A stretch of 64,000 bases of DNA from Tubiluchus corallicola (Eukaryota; Priapulida; Priapulimorpha; Priapulimorphida; Tubiluchidae), in assembly GCA_030141605.1 (NCBI GenBank), contig JAQGDQ010000066.1, positions 496,001 to 560,000 of the forward strand, given 5' to 3'. This document shows, piece by piece, positions 39,174 through 51,700 of the stretch. Made by a program: the position numbers and the translations under genes. The notes beneath the pieces are model-generated. The model was not told where the DNA came from. It saw only the letters and a list, made by a program, of their open reading frames with translations, and searched no databases. Each line of letters opens with the position of its first letter. Within the stretch, counting starts at the first letter, position 1.

Positions 39174-40847
39174 ATGGATGAGTCTGTAATTAAAACGACG
39201 CAAGAAAGCTTAGGGACAATAATTAAAAAGCCACCCATGACAGAGAAATTATTGAGCAAACCTCCGTTCCGCTTTTTACACGACATTATGACTGCAGTGA
39301 TACGAACAACAGGATTTTTAAATGGCTTGTATACTGACGAAGAAATGAATTCGGACAATGTAAAAGACAAAGAAGCTAAAATGATGTTTCTGCAAAAGGT
39401 CATTGATGCTGTTATGTTTATAAATGGAAAGCAATTATCTGTAAAAACAAGTAAAATTGTGTCTGGTCATGAACCAGAAAAAACTAACGAGTTTTTGCAA
39501 GCACTTGCTGTTGCAATTAATAGTGGCGTAAGCAGTGATGAAGCAGTGCAAAAGGTTTTAAATGGAGAGAAACCACAATTTAAAGAAAAAAGAGAAAAGA
39601 AAAGATCAGAAAAAGATCGCAAATCTGATGAAACAAAAGATAAAGAAAAACATAGAAGAAAAGATGAGCCCACTAACAAAGACAAAGTTACTAACAAAGA
39701 TCGACAAAGGGATCATGGGGACCTTGACAGAGAAAGAAAAAAGAGATCAAAAGATAAAGATCGAAAAGAAAACGGTCATGCAGTTCGGGAAAAATCGGCA
39801 AAAGGTAAAGGTACCAAGGAAAATAAACATTCCGACAGAGAAAGAACAGCAAAAGATAGAAAGCATGAAGAAAGGGAAAATAAACATGGAGATAAAGAAA
39901 GGAAACATAGTAAGAAAGAAGTTTTAAAAGAAGACAAAGAAGAGATTCCACCCTTACATAAAGATAGTCCTCCCATTCATGCGGATGTTGGGTTAGCAGA
40001 AGGTAGTCCTACACCTCGTCCTTCTACTGCTAAAGGTAGCCGAAGGAAACAAAGCCTCGATGATACTCCTTTAGCTGCTGAAAATAATGTTAATGATCAA
40101 ATAGCTTCTAATAATAATGTTGTTAATCAAGATGAGGACATAATACCACAACAAGTGTTAGCTAGTCGTCCAATACGACCTAGTAGTGCAAGGCCGCCTC
40201 CTCCACGCATCGCAAAACCTGACACTGCACCTGAAGAACTTACTGGAAATGTTGGTTCTGGTAAAGTTGAAAATCTCATAGTCGATGATGGAAAGGCATC
40301 TGATGACGATGATGATAACTTTGTTGTGGAGACAGCACCTCCTGAATCAGAGTTTCAACAAGCAGAACAAGTTGAGCAAGACGATGCTGAACATGGACAA
40401 CTAATGCAAAAGATTATAGCTGCAAAGAAGCAAGAAGAGAATGAATCTTTACGTACGCCAACTAAAATCGAGCGAGAAACGAGTGGTCTAAGCAAGGCAG
40501 CTCGACTTAAGGAGCGACAACTTGTTGAGAAAGAAATTGAAAAATTGCGCGAAAGTATTCAAGCATTAACACGTTCTGCTATGCCGTTAGGAAAAATTAT
40601 GGACTATATACAAGAAGACATGGATTCCATGCAGAAAGAGTTAGATATGTGGCGCGAAGAAAACAAAATGCACAGTTTAGCACTGAAGCGTGAGCAAAAT
40701 GTAACAGAAACTATGACAGAACCATTGAAAGCAGAACTTGTGGATCTTGACCAACAAATCAATGATATGTTAGATCGTATTAGCACGTACAAAAGTAACA
40801 TTATAAAAAATGACGAAAAGATTCATAAAATGATAAGCAGTAGATAA
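39174..40847 (+). CDS. TRAF3IP1: IFT54/TRAF3IP1 homologue, single exon, 557 aa
   Basis: Subunit of the IFT-B complex that binds tubulin/microtubules and IFT20, needed to build cilia. The whole protein is in one uninterrupted frame. Residues 1-135 are the MIP-T3 N-terminal calponin-homology-like domain, with TEKLLSKPPFRFLHDI, LYTDEEMNSDNVKDKEAK and SGHEPEKTNEFLQAL almost as in vertebrates. Residues about 137-260 are a charged Lys/Glu/Asp-rich linker. RPSSARPPPPR is conserved, then an acidic patch with DDNFVVETAPP, and a C-terminal coiled coil with SAMPLGKIMDYIQEDMDSMQ, ending KIHKMISSR. The family length is 550-700 aa. The start is the first in-frame Met aligning with the family. The neighbouring genes are intron-rich, so the lack of introns is notable; no target duplication or poly-A tract marks it as a retrocopy. 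Confidence 0.95.
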   Translation: MDESVIKTTQESLGTIIKKPPMTEKLLSKPPFRFLHDIMTAVIRTTGFLNGLYTDEEMNSDNVKDKEAKMMFLQKVIDAVMFINGKQLSVKTSKIVSGHEPEKTNEFLQALAVAINSGVSSDEAVQKVLNGEKPQFKEKREKKRSEKDRKSDETKDKEKHRRKDEPTNKDKVTNKDRQRDHGDLDRERKKRSKDKDRKENGHAVREKSAKGKGTKENKHSDRERTAKDRKHEERENKHGDKERKHSKKEVLKEDKEEIPPLHKDSPPIHADVGLAEGSPTPRPSTAKGSRRKQSLDDTPLAAENNVNDQIASNNNVVNQDEDIIPQQVLASRPIRPSSARPPPPRIAKPDTAPEELTGNVGSGKVENLIVDDGKASDDDDDNFVVETAPPESEFQQAEQVEQDDAEHGQLMQKIIAAKKQEENESLRTPTKIERETSGLSKAARLKERQLVEKEIEKLRESIQALTRSAMPLGKIMDYIQEDMDSMQKELDMWREENKMHSLALKREQNVTETMTEPLKAELVDLDQQINDMLDRISTYKSNIIKNDEKIHKMISSR

Positions 40848-41133
40848 AGACTATTTTTAAGAAAACGTGCTGTATGTTAAAAACTGTGAAATAGTACTCT
40901 AGCATCAAAGCGTTTGCTGTCACATGCAGTTTAATTTGCTTTGAGGAAATACCATCTGATCCTGAATCTTTGTGTGAGATACATTTATTGGAAAATATTG
41001 CTCTGTTTTTAGCATTATTTCTATTTACTTTAGGTGATTTGTGCTATAAGTAATATCTTATGTATAACATTGATTTTTTTAAGGATCATTTCGTGACAAA
41101 TTGCATTTTATTTTTCTGCTAAAATGATGAAGA

Positions 41134-41139
41134 AATAAA
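41134..41139 (+). promoter_or_regulatory. Probable polyadenylation signal of IFT54
   Basis: AATAAA 287 nt after the IFT54 stop, in AT-rich sequence. Confidence 0.5.
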
Positions 41140-44100
41140 TGGCTTAATTAGAAATTGGTAGTGCAGCAAGTCCATTGTTTCCATTTTTTTCTTATCTGAG
41201 TGGTTTGTGCAAAAAATGAATTAACCTTCATCATTTTTTCTTAGTCAAACCTTGAAGTAACATTCTTTTTATAGCTTAGCATCTAAAGTTTAATTCAGCT
41301 TACATCTATTTCAAATGTAATCATTGCTTTTTGCTGTCGTGAAGAATGCAATGCCCATCTAGCTCATACATGTCCATCGTAGACCCTTTACATTATCACT
41401 GTATGGTAGTGATCTTGCAGTATTCGTAACAATAATTTATACTGTGATAATTCAGTAATCTGGTGAAACCAGGCGAACATCCGAACTTACATTCCAACTG
41501 TTTCCAGTGTTTGTTAATCATAGTTGTAGTTGAAAGTGCATTATCAAGGAGTAGAGGGTAAACATTTTTGTTATGTATATCGCATACAAGAACATATGTG
41601 AATCTTTTGTGTGCTGTGTACGTTAGCAGCTGTTTTATTGTTGGCGAAATGTGACGACATTGTATAGTTAACAGTTCTAAAGAAATATATCTGTTTGTTA
41701 AATCAATCATTAATAAATATTGTTATTATGATAAAAGTGATTTGTTCTTTCAATAGTTGAAGTTCATATTATTATAATTTAATAATTTGGAATTCTGTGT
41801 CAAAAATAAAATCAAACTACTGAAGGTAAATTAAATAACATTTTCATTTATAACTAAAACAGTATTTTGATAGCAGACAAGACCATATATGTGTGATTAA
41901 AGTTATCAGAGAAAAGAACTTAGCAGATCTGAAAAATATTCGCACACAATATTTTTCAAATCTGCTGCAATAACTTATTCCAATATTAATAATATCGCTG
42001 ACCTAGTAGAGTTACAATAACACAATTAATATTCTACACTAGATCTCTTTATACACATATTTGCAACAGAATTAAAATTTCGGCTAAAGTTAACTTATTC
42101 ACCACGAACAAAAGTGCAACTAGTCCATACTGACAAATCTAACTCGTAGCATAAAATCACAGTGAGTAAGCTGCACTTTACAACAGTGGTTCACACACAG
42201 CAACAGTTAACATTAAAAGCATTCACTACAATAGTTATGTAAACTACTATGGAATACGTTGTTGCATCCCAGTTTTGTCTAAAAAAACGAACTGAAACAC
42301 AAGTGCAAACAGCAAATTGCACAATTACAAAAAGTTTTCAATGGCAAAAATGTTAAAATAGCGAGCTATTGTGGCTACGATGCAATGAAGCAACACAGGT
42401 AGCCAGTAGTGACACAATGCTTATTAAAGTATTAATCAAAATTCGCAGTACTATTCACTATGACACTGCAACACATACTAGCAACTAGTTATAAAATCAG
42501 TGTTCATATGTGCAATGCTTCTAGAACTAATTCAAAGTCCCAAAAGGCATAAAGCCCTGCGTAATTCAAAACATTTAACACAAAAATATGGGCTTTTTAC
42601 ATTTTACAATTGTTATAACACAACAACCACAATTATTATTGACTCATACGAAACATTTTCACAAAATTTTATAAAGAATGTTTTAAACTTTTCCTTGCAT
42701 AAGTTAAAATAATTTTTGAAAGTTGTTATTAAATAAAGTGATCTAATTAGTGTTCTACAACCAGTAGACTGCAGTGCAAAATACATTACATTACATATAT
42801 AATTGCAAAATACAGCCTAATTATTGGGATTAATCGAATAAATCTTACACAAACTTAATATAACTGCAACAAGAAATCACAGCCCCGATTTTGTTCTACA
42901 ACTAACTTTACAAATCTCGGTAAAATCCACATTTGTCGAGCCTCAAACCAAAGGCACATAATCATACATGCTGATTAGGTAGCATAACAGAAATGGAAGA
43001 ATGCTTTTCAAAAATCACTAAATTTCTCTGCTGTTTATTTTTAAAATGGAATGTTGACATGGGTTCCAAAAACAAAAACCATCTAGGACAGTCACACTAC
43101 TACAGAAAGGGATAGCAAAACTAAAAGCCAGAAGTCAATTGTCATTATCTACAACAAATCTGTGAAAATATTCAAATTGAAAACTTTATCACCAGTGATT
43201 TTAATACAAAAACGAATATCCATTATCATACAATTGTACACTATTTTTTTACATTTGAAAAACGAGTTAGCTACTAGAAAAAAAGAATAATATACAACCT
43301 TCCTTACTCAACAATGGACAAGGAGCAAATGAAAACCACCATAATTAATCATTTAGCCTCTTACAGGTTACAAATGCCACGCAATCAAATCACAAATTTA
43401 ATTACAAGCAACTCTTTAACTGACGGTTTTGTTTGTATTATTACACTTCTAATTGCTTTTAATATTTATGATTTCTCCACTGTGGTTATTGAATGAAAAT
43501 TGTTACTCTCTTCTTAACTTGTGTCAGGTCTATTATGAAAAGCGGACAACATGCTGCCCACATCCATAATTGTTTCACCAATGACCGAAACAGATGCTTC
43601 TGGGATAGATTTCCAGTGTTGTGTTGTGAGCTGATGACAAGACTTACATACACTTTCTAATGTCTCATTACTGCTACTTGGAATTGAACTTTCACTGCTC
43701 AGGGTATTTGCACCAGAACAAGGCAAATTAATATTTTGTCAACTGATAGGCAATCCACTTGATCGCTGTAAATTGGAAGGCAAACCACTACTGGGTGAGC
43801 TCTTCTGCACTGCTGAACACTGCTCACTAGGCAATGGAATTCAACAAACTAAACTCATCAAATCAAGAGAAATGCATGCAAATCAGCGTTCAAATCCAGA
43901 GAATCACTTTCTGCCACCGAAGCATGACTTAACTTAGCATCTGACCTGTCACACTCATCTTCTGCCTCCACATTCTCAGGCTTGAGTATCTATAATCGAC
44001 ATCTCTTACATCACTCTCTTATTCCACAATGCCAACAATAAACTTCTGCTCTAAGACAAGTTTACCAATGCTGGGACATGTTTGCTTTGTGTACTTTGCA

Positions 44101-44521
44101 CCATCACACAAGGTCATGTACCTAGCTTCAGAGATTTTCACTTTCTGTTTAACAATTTGTATTATTTGGCACTTGTGCAGATTGTACAACGAAGATTAAG
44201 TGAAAAATGCCTAAAAGAAAGTCACTTAATTTAGAAAACTATGCTGTTATGCCAAATGCAATGATGAACCATGTCGTTACATTATAGAAATCAAGGGAAC
44301 CCCTTGTACCACTAGGCTATAATAACACCTTATACAACAGAGAAAGGCAGTCTAACTAAGCTTCAGAATGATCTAAAATATACAGTCATACGGTTAATGT
44401 CAAATCATTAGTTTTTAAGCAACTCCTAGATGTACATGTCAAAAACATACAGAAGTCCATCAAGTGAAACAAATCTCTTTTACAGTGCTATAAATTAAAA
44501 TTAAAATTGCTACTAGTATTT
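41140..44521. other. Convergent gap between IFT54 and the spectraplakin
   Basis: Mostly AT-rich sequence, presumably including the spectraplakin 3' UTR (a reverse-strand AATAAA lies at 43034-43039). A possible broken minus-strand coding relic is at 43514-44190. No intact gene is seen. Confidence 0.45.
43514..44190 (-). pseudogene. Possible broken coding relic (weak RPA1-N-like segment)
   Basis: Three minus-strand open patches look protein-like but are separated by stops. The upper patch (ending with a stop at 44019-44021) reads CQIIQIVKQKVKISEARYMT and then LCDGAKYTKQ, which loosely resembles the RPA1 N-terminal fold signature. The middle one (about 43865-43990) is acidic: VEAEDECDRSDAKLS. 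The lower one (43514-43726) is Ser-rich and ends GETIMDVGSMLSAFHNRPDT. Whether they belong together is inference. Confidence 0.2.
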
Positions 44522-45749
44522 TTAGTTTCTCCATAACGGACGTCCTGAATCTTTACTTGAATGGCGTTGTCGGTTTGAACTACTACTTCGGCTGCCGGGT
44601 GTGGCGCTTCCACCGGAGGGTCTTCTCGTTGGTTTGGATGTACCATCTGATTCCTTCTCAGATGATTTTCGAGCCGTGCGAGAAGCGTTGCCAAATCCGC
44701 TACTACTGCTAAGCTGACGTCTTCTCCTCGTCCCCGGTTCACTGTGGACTGATATGTCGGATAAGGATTGCGTGCTACCATGCCTGCTGGGGGTGCGACT
44801 GGATGGTTTGGAGCCTAAACCGCTGGGTGGTTTACCTGAAACTAAACCAGAAGATGGAGGTGGATGCCTGCGTCTGCGAATGTCCTCTGAAACAACATAA
44901 CATAATCAAAAATTATTTATCAAGTTGTTTGTACCATGGCTAAGTAATGTGCTATAGTAGCAAAAAATACTAATAAGCAAAATTACATTGGAGAATGACA
45001 AACTGAGTGCACTCACCTGGGCTAAGGTAGCTTCTTGATCGCTGAAAACTACCGCCCATTGATCCGCTATCGCTGGTACCTGGGCTCATCATTAGTTTTG
45101 AATGTTGCTGCCACGGCTTGGAATGGGGAGTCTTTTCCCGAATCTAATAAAAAAACTCTGTCTGCTATATCTGTTTATGATACAATGAATTTTGAAATGC
45201 AAAAAATTTTTATAGTACAAGTAGGAAAATTTTCACCTTTATGAAATAAAGGTGTATATTGCTTTTGTTTTGTAGTTTAGCTTCAAAATACACAGCAATG
45301 ATATACAGAAGAATTTACTAGAGAAGCACTAGTTTTCAGTCTAACAGTAGGAAAAATAAGACCATAACCATCCCGATAATCAATGGCATTTCAATTACTC
45401 TCAGACGGTGAAAAAATCCTCCAAAGGCAGTTTACGTTGACAATTCAGTCCAATAAAAACGAACATAAAACTTAAACTCGCATTAATTAATTTTACATAA
45501 AAACAGTTTTTTCTCATCAACCATGAACTTCTAAGCAACATTTCATTCTTTCACGAATTTAATGTTTCGTAAGTCATTATGTGCATACCTTGGTGATGGG
45601 GCCGGTCGGGGTGCCGTGTGATCCACTGTGGGACGAACCGGCCTGACTAGAACTGGGAGACGACTTCGTCCGGAATGCGGCCATGCCCTGGCTGGCTCCC
45701 TCGGGGAGGATGAAGTGCTCGCGGAGCTCAATGTTTGTTCGACCTTTAG
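44522..45749 (-). other. Spectraplakin distal C-terminal tail exons (tail A)
   Basis: Exons 45749-45589, 45143-45017 and 44886-44522. The first opens [20 protein letters not shown], the conserved sequence following the GAR domain in MACF1 and dystonin, and the rest is Ser/Pro/Arg/Gly-rich like the GSR region that helps bind microtubules. It ends SGRPLWRN before TAA at 44522-44524. No [ST]-x-I-P motif is present in these 217 residues. Confidence 0.88.
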
Positions 45750-48700
45750 CTAAAAAGTGGGCAAGAGGGAGGTGGTGAGTTAACTCAAATCAACACTACA
45801 TGCGGGTGTGATCATAATGGATAATATAATCATAGTCATAATCAACAGTACATTCATGCAGTATGCACATCTAAATTTTTAAAAATGAAAATCAATCTTG
45901 TAAAAAAAGCCACGTAACCTAAAGCAAATTATAGGTTGGAAAAGCGTACTATCATACAAGTAATACATAAACATCTATTCATTTGTCACTTTATGGTGGT
46001 GAAAAATGAAGGAAAAATACAAGAACAAGAAACCGACAGAAGGAATGTTAAGAAATAGAAATTTCTTCCGCATTTGTCACATTCGTGTTGTGATCAACTT
46101 TTTCAGTCGTCTCGGCTGTGAAACTTTCTACTGAATCAGCGGTAAAGCTTCCTGGGCTGAGGTGAGAGTCTCCAGAACCCTGAGACATTGAACAGTCGGC
46201 ACAAGAAAGAGACACAGAAGAAGCATCATCTTCTGCATCGGCTGTTAGAGATGATGAAGATGTTTTTCTTTGCCGTGAAGTTTTAGAAGGTTCATTATCG
46301 ACAATGCCATCTTTTGTTCTTTCCCTTGAAAGGGGGGTTGTCTTTACGGGAAGATGCGATCGATTGCTGTTCACATCTTCGGCATCAACCTTCGCCAAGT
46401 ACAGATTCTGGTTTCGGTTTTCGTCATTCAATGGAGCACTTGAATTCTCAAATGAAGACGTCTTGCTGACTCTTCGTTTTTTCTTCTTAGGCGGTACTTG
46501 AGGTGCCTGCTTTCTGATAGGAATGCGACTAGGTATAGGTGGAGGAGTTGTAGGAGACATCGAGCCACATGAACTGGGCACATTCTTTATCGGTATTTTA
46601 CTTCGAAAATTTTCTGGCATTGCAACGCGGCTAGGAATGTTATCCCTCCATGAGCCATTCGCACTCGCTGATGAATGTGGCCTAACGGGTGAGGGTGTAC
46701 GCGTTTTACAACGACGAACTGATGACATACTGAACCGGCGACTGCTGGGTGGTGGCGTCTTCGATCGAGAGAATATCTGGCTGCGGGACTTTGGAGGCCT
46801 TGGAGGTGGTGAAGTTGTAATTCTGGGTGAGGTACGAATGAAACCTGTCAGTGATGTTCCTGTGTATGTTGCAGGGCGATGAAAGAAGTATTTATTCGCT
46901 GCACCAGGTGGCTCAATTGTGGTTGTCGACGTCGAACCGTCGCTGTGTGATGCGCTGGCCATTTCTTCTGGCGAGCACAATGTGAGTGAAATCTCCTGGC
47001 CACCAGGTAGCGAGCCACGGACAGGGAACACTGCTAAGGTGTAAAGGAAGTAATTGACCCGGCCACAAAGAAACAGAAGAAAGAGTAAGGGACCAACCAC
47101 CAACGTACAACACAACATTGCATACCATCAAGTTTAAATTTAATATAAACCGTAATGTATTTTAAAAGATGGCGATGCGTTACCATTAAAATTTTTCGCA
47201 ATGAATTTGTAGCAATGTGCAGATAATGCAAGTGCATCATGCAAGGAATAGAGAACAAAAATGGACAGAATGAAGAAAAATAGTTTACAAAACAGAAGGA
47301 GAGTCGAGTGGTCATGGGGTAAGGAGTAAAAAATAAAAAATACATGTTTAATTTTCATGTTAATTGAACGAGTTGCTATGTGTTAATGTGTTACTAACTA
47401 GAAAAGCACAAGTGGAGTACACAAAACCTGTAATCAAATAAACCTGTTATATCTGTAATGCACAGCAAACAGCAGTATTACCTGCAAGCACTTGAAACAC
47501 TGCATGCGCAAAACAGAACATTACCACTCAATGCAAATTCATAGTCTCTCAGCATTGTATCACATCAATGAAATGGAATAAATGCGTTGAAGAGTCATCA
47601 TTTTTACCAGGGTTATCAAAGCCGGAGTAACTAAAGAGTTTGCATTTGGTGGCAACGTAAATGTGCCCCTTAATTTTAGCAGAGAAATTTAATAACATAA
47701 ATGAGATTGAATTTCTCTGGCTTTATTTAGTATGTACAGCCTGCTAACTGTAGTATACATCTAGATAACAAAACAAAAATGACAAACATCCTGTAAATAC
47801 GACAATGCTGTTAAGTAAACTTAAAATAAGTATCAAATCTGACAGGCACAGTACAAGTCAACTGCCCGACAGCCATGCATAAAGTACCTCTTTTCGCATG
47901 GCCTTTCTCCTTCCTGAAACAATGGTCAGGACAATTAAAAAGTGTTTTTAAGCATTATCTTGTCAAAATAGAGCTGTATGGTACAGGTTATAAATAGACC
48001 TAACAGTATCACTTAACTGATTATTTAGCTAGACACTTTTAATATTTCTTTACTTTTACTTTACCTACTTTATATGCTGCTACACCTAGCTATTATCAAC
48101 TTAATAATACTGCAGGTATCTCTACAAAAGCAAATTCTTAAAATGCCTAGTTTTCTTCAGGTAAAAGCTAATGATGAATATCTGTATGTATAAAATTGTT
48201 ACATAAGAAAGTATCAAATCAGAAGAACAGTATTAAATCAGTATAAGCTGTGCAGCACTGCAAAACAAAAAGAAACGTGAAAACTGATTATATATATAAA
48301 CAATTACAAGCACTGATTTCTCGCAACGTCGGACTGTCAAGGCGACAAAATTCACATGAAGCTGCAAACAGAATAGATACCATTAATATAAAAGCAAAAT
48401 TTAAGAATGAGCGCACTTTTGGTCAAACACGAACAGGACGAAAAATAAAGCGAACAAATGAGTTGTGATCCCGTTTCAGTTGTTATACTATAACAAATTA
48501 TGTATTTTTGGAAGATTGACTTACTTCATTTTTTAATGCATTGGAAGGTATACAGAATTGTTTTCTTGACTTTAAGATAAGGAACAAATGATCAGGCATT
48601 AATAACACAAGAATAATCACATTTAATAAAAAACGTTTTAGTGTGGCATTTTTTCTTAAGGATTTGTACTTTTTGGCTTTAATTATTATCCCTCAAAAAA

Positions 48701-51700
48701 TGTTACACGTTTTTTTAAAATGGCATTGACAACACAACTGAAATCGGTTCCATTACATCATAGCATAAATATAACAAAATCATACAGAACGAAGCTACGC
48801 ATGGCAACACTGCATTACCTTGTCACTGGTAATTATCCAGCCGAATGTGACTACAAACAAAAAAGCATTTGAACAGTTTTATATCACAGCCCATTCATGA
48901 AAACCGATAGCAGTTGTGTTGACAAAAAATTACGCAAAAATGACTGGTAAAATACCATAGTTATTCCCCAAGAATTCATTTTGCAAAGCGGCACAGTAAA
49001 GTAGTCATCACTCTAGAAGACAGACAAAAGTCTGACTACAAATCCGAGATATGTACTAGGATTATATCACTTAATGTTTGGCTTGCTTCTCTTATAAAAT
49101 GACAAAAGTAACGTGGCGTCTTACTAATCAGCTAAACTATAGCGAATACATCAATAATAGTGAAAACTTGTTGCAACTACAACATATCCTCACCTCGGCA
49201 TGGGTCATTCTTTACCAGAAACTCATCGAGTGCAATCCAACCGCCACCAACCCGGACCATGACGGTACTGCGCAGAATTCGAACCAGGCGCAACTTTTGT
49301 GAATCACCAAACTGCAGAAAATATGAAAAAACTTTATTGAAAGTATAACACATAAGTAGGTTTATGTGTACAACAAGCACATGAAAGTTACTACGCTTTT
49401 TTTAACGTATGGATAAAATTACACAAATAAAATTAACAAGTTAGCGTCACAGGTAACAGTTTTCTGAAATTACATATAGAAAAATGCAAAAAACGTAAAA
49501 TAGATATTTGCAGAATACACTTTAATGCAATTTCCAACTATACTTTTAAGCTTGTAGCATATCTATTACAACAAATCATGTAACACACAAAACTCGCAAT
49601 TTTCTACAGTTATTATTACAAAATACAGAAATGAAAAAATGCTGCCCATAAAATAACAAAACTGTATGGTGTATCCCAGTAAAGCTGCATGCTGTACATA
49701 CTAGTGTGCTACTACTCAAAATCGACGTAGCTATATTAAAATAAATCAATGAAATGGCACAGTGTACATTGCATTTCTATTAAAGCACTCACTCACTCAA
49801 ACTAATAAATAAATGAATAGCTGCTACTATTTCAACAATCATGGCTGTTACAACATGCATAGTGAAAGTGAAAATTTCACTGCAACAAGTGCAAATAAAC
49901 AACAAAAATCAGATCTATTATAAGCAGATGCAAAAGATTTCACACAACTGTTTTAAATGGCAGCCAATGGTGAATCAGGCAATCTTTAAGTAACATTCAC
50001 ACATATTTTTCAAATCAATAAAAGTTATCTTTGTACATGCAGGCTTGCATTGAAATACGACTCAACCAGTGCAATTCGACACAAAACACATTGCTTAAAA
50101 AACATTCTGTGGTGAGCACCATTTATTAATCATCAATCACGCCGTGCATGTACCTTAAATATTGCTCCTATAACCTGGTAGTCCTGTGAAATTAATAATT
50201 TATTCATTAACAAATTGTATAGAAACAGCAACACACATGTGATGACAAAGGTTGGCCTATCTGCAAAAAAGCTACCTCAACCAAACCACAACCAAGTGTC
50301 TAACTCCCTAAGATTGTAGCATGCACACAGACAGCTGTAGTGAACTACAAAGCTCAGGCAATCCAGCTTTAATCAAATTTAAAGGAAAAAGATCTAATTC
50401 ACTGTGGAACGAAAAGATTCCAAGCGAGAAAATGAAAACGGCTGTAGTAGCCTACTTCAAAATATGTAGTAATCATTTTAAGCTAAGGATTGTAGATAAA
50501 GAGGATATCGTATTTTTCAAAAAAATAAAAATAAAAAATTGCATTAAAATGACTAAAACTGGATTGAGAGAAAAACAGAACCCTGCAAAATGTTATAATG
50601 CCACGTAAGCTTACTCGATATCTGACGATCGCTCCACCTCGAGGAGTAGCCAAATTCTTACCCTAAATCCCCAAAATTATGTGTTATGTATTACATGACA
50701 AAGAAGAAGCATTAGTCACTAAATGTTAGACTTGGGAACATTAAATGCAACAAAACAAACTGGCAAATTTCAATTTTTGTTATCCCAATAATGGACAAAC
50801 AAGGACACAAATATTTGTGAACAGAGCACAAATATTTGTAAACAGAGGAATGCAAGTAATAGCTTCAGTCTTGTACTGAAGCAGTTTAACATGTGAAATG
50901 ACATAATACATAATGGAAAACAGAAAAACTGATGAGCTTTATAGACCTACACTTCAAATATATATCATTTGTGGCATAGTGTGGGTAACTTACTTGTGTC
51001 ACACATAATTAATTAAACAGAAAATACTTGTCAACTGACAAAACATTGTCGAAATTGCCCTCATAGTTCAGAAATTATTTCAGCTCTTCCACACAATCAC
51101 AGTTACAGTATAGTTACAGTTTACTCTATTTAATGTTGGTTTGGAGTACAAAAAACATTAGTCTGTAAAGACTATTTTCTGATCCCTCCCCACACTTCTA
51201 ATATTCTAGGAACATTTGTCACCAAAATGTACATTTTTACAGCATGTACAACAATATCACATTTCAGTATATAAGTATTTACTTGTGGAGTTGTTGTTTA
51301 TTTATTATTTGTTTGAAGCATCTCGTTTGCAATTATATACAAAGAAAAAAACAGTGTTCACAGCATTAAAACAGGATTGTAGACCATTGATTTTAGGTTT
51401 TTTTCAGTGCATAAATTCCTAAAACCACAATCTTTCTTGTGAGTATCATATTAGTCCTCAGTTCCCTAAGTGATTTTACATAAACCTGTTTTCCTCTACC
51501 ACAATGAACTTTTACACATTGTACTTTCTATGCTAGTCATTACAGCATGCAAGAATATTTTTATTCTTTTTTAAACTTTCAGTTGATTTTACCACACAAA
51601 ATTAATAAATTTCATTCTAAATTATGCACGGAATTTAGGAATTACTTTTATTTCCAATATTTTATTGAAGCAACGTCGGTACGAACCAGACGAGTTTTTC

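Noticed and set aside
46304-46882. Plus-strand open frames of 65 and 119 aa
   Set aside because: They are antisense to the spectraplakin alternative terminal exon, whose splice phase and motifs make it the real coding strand.
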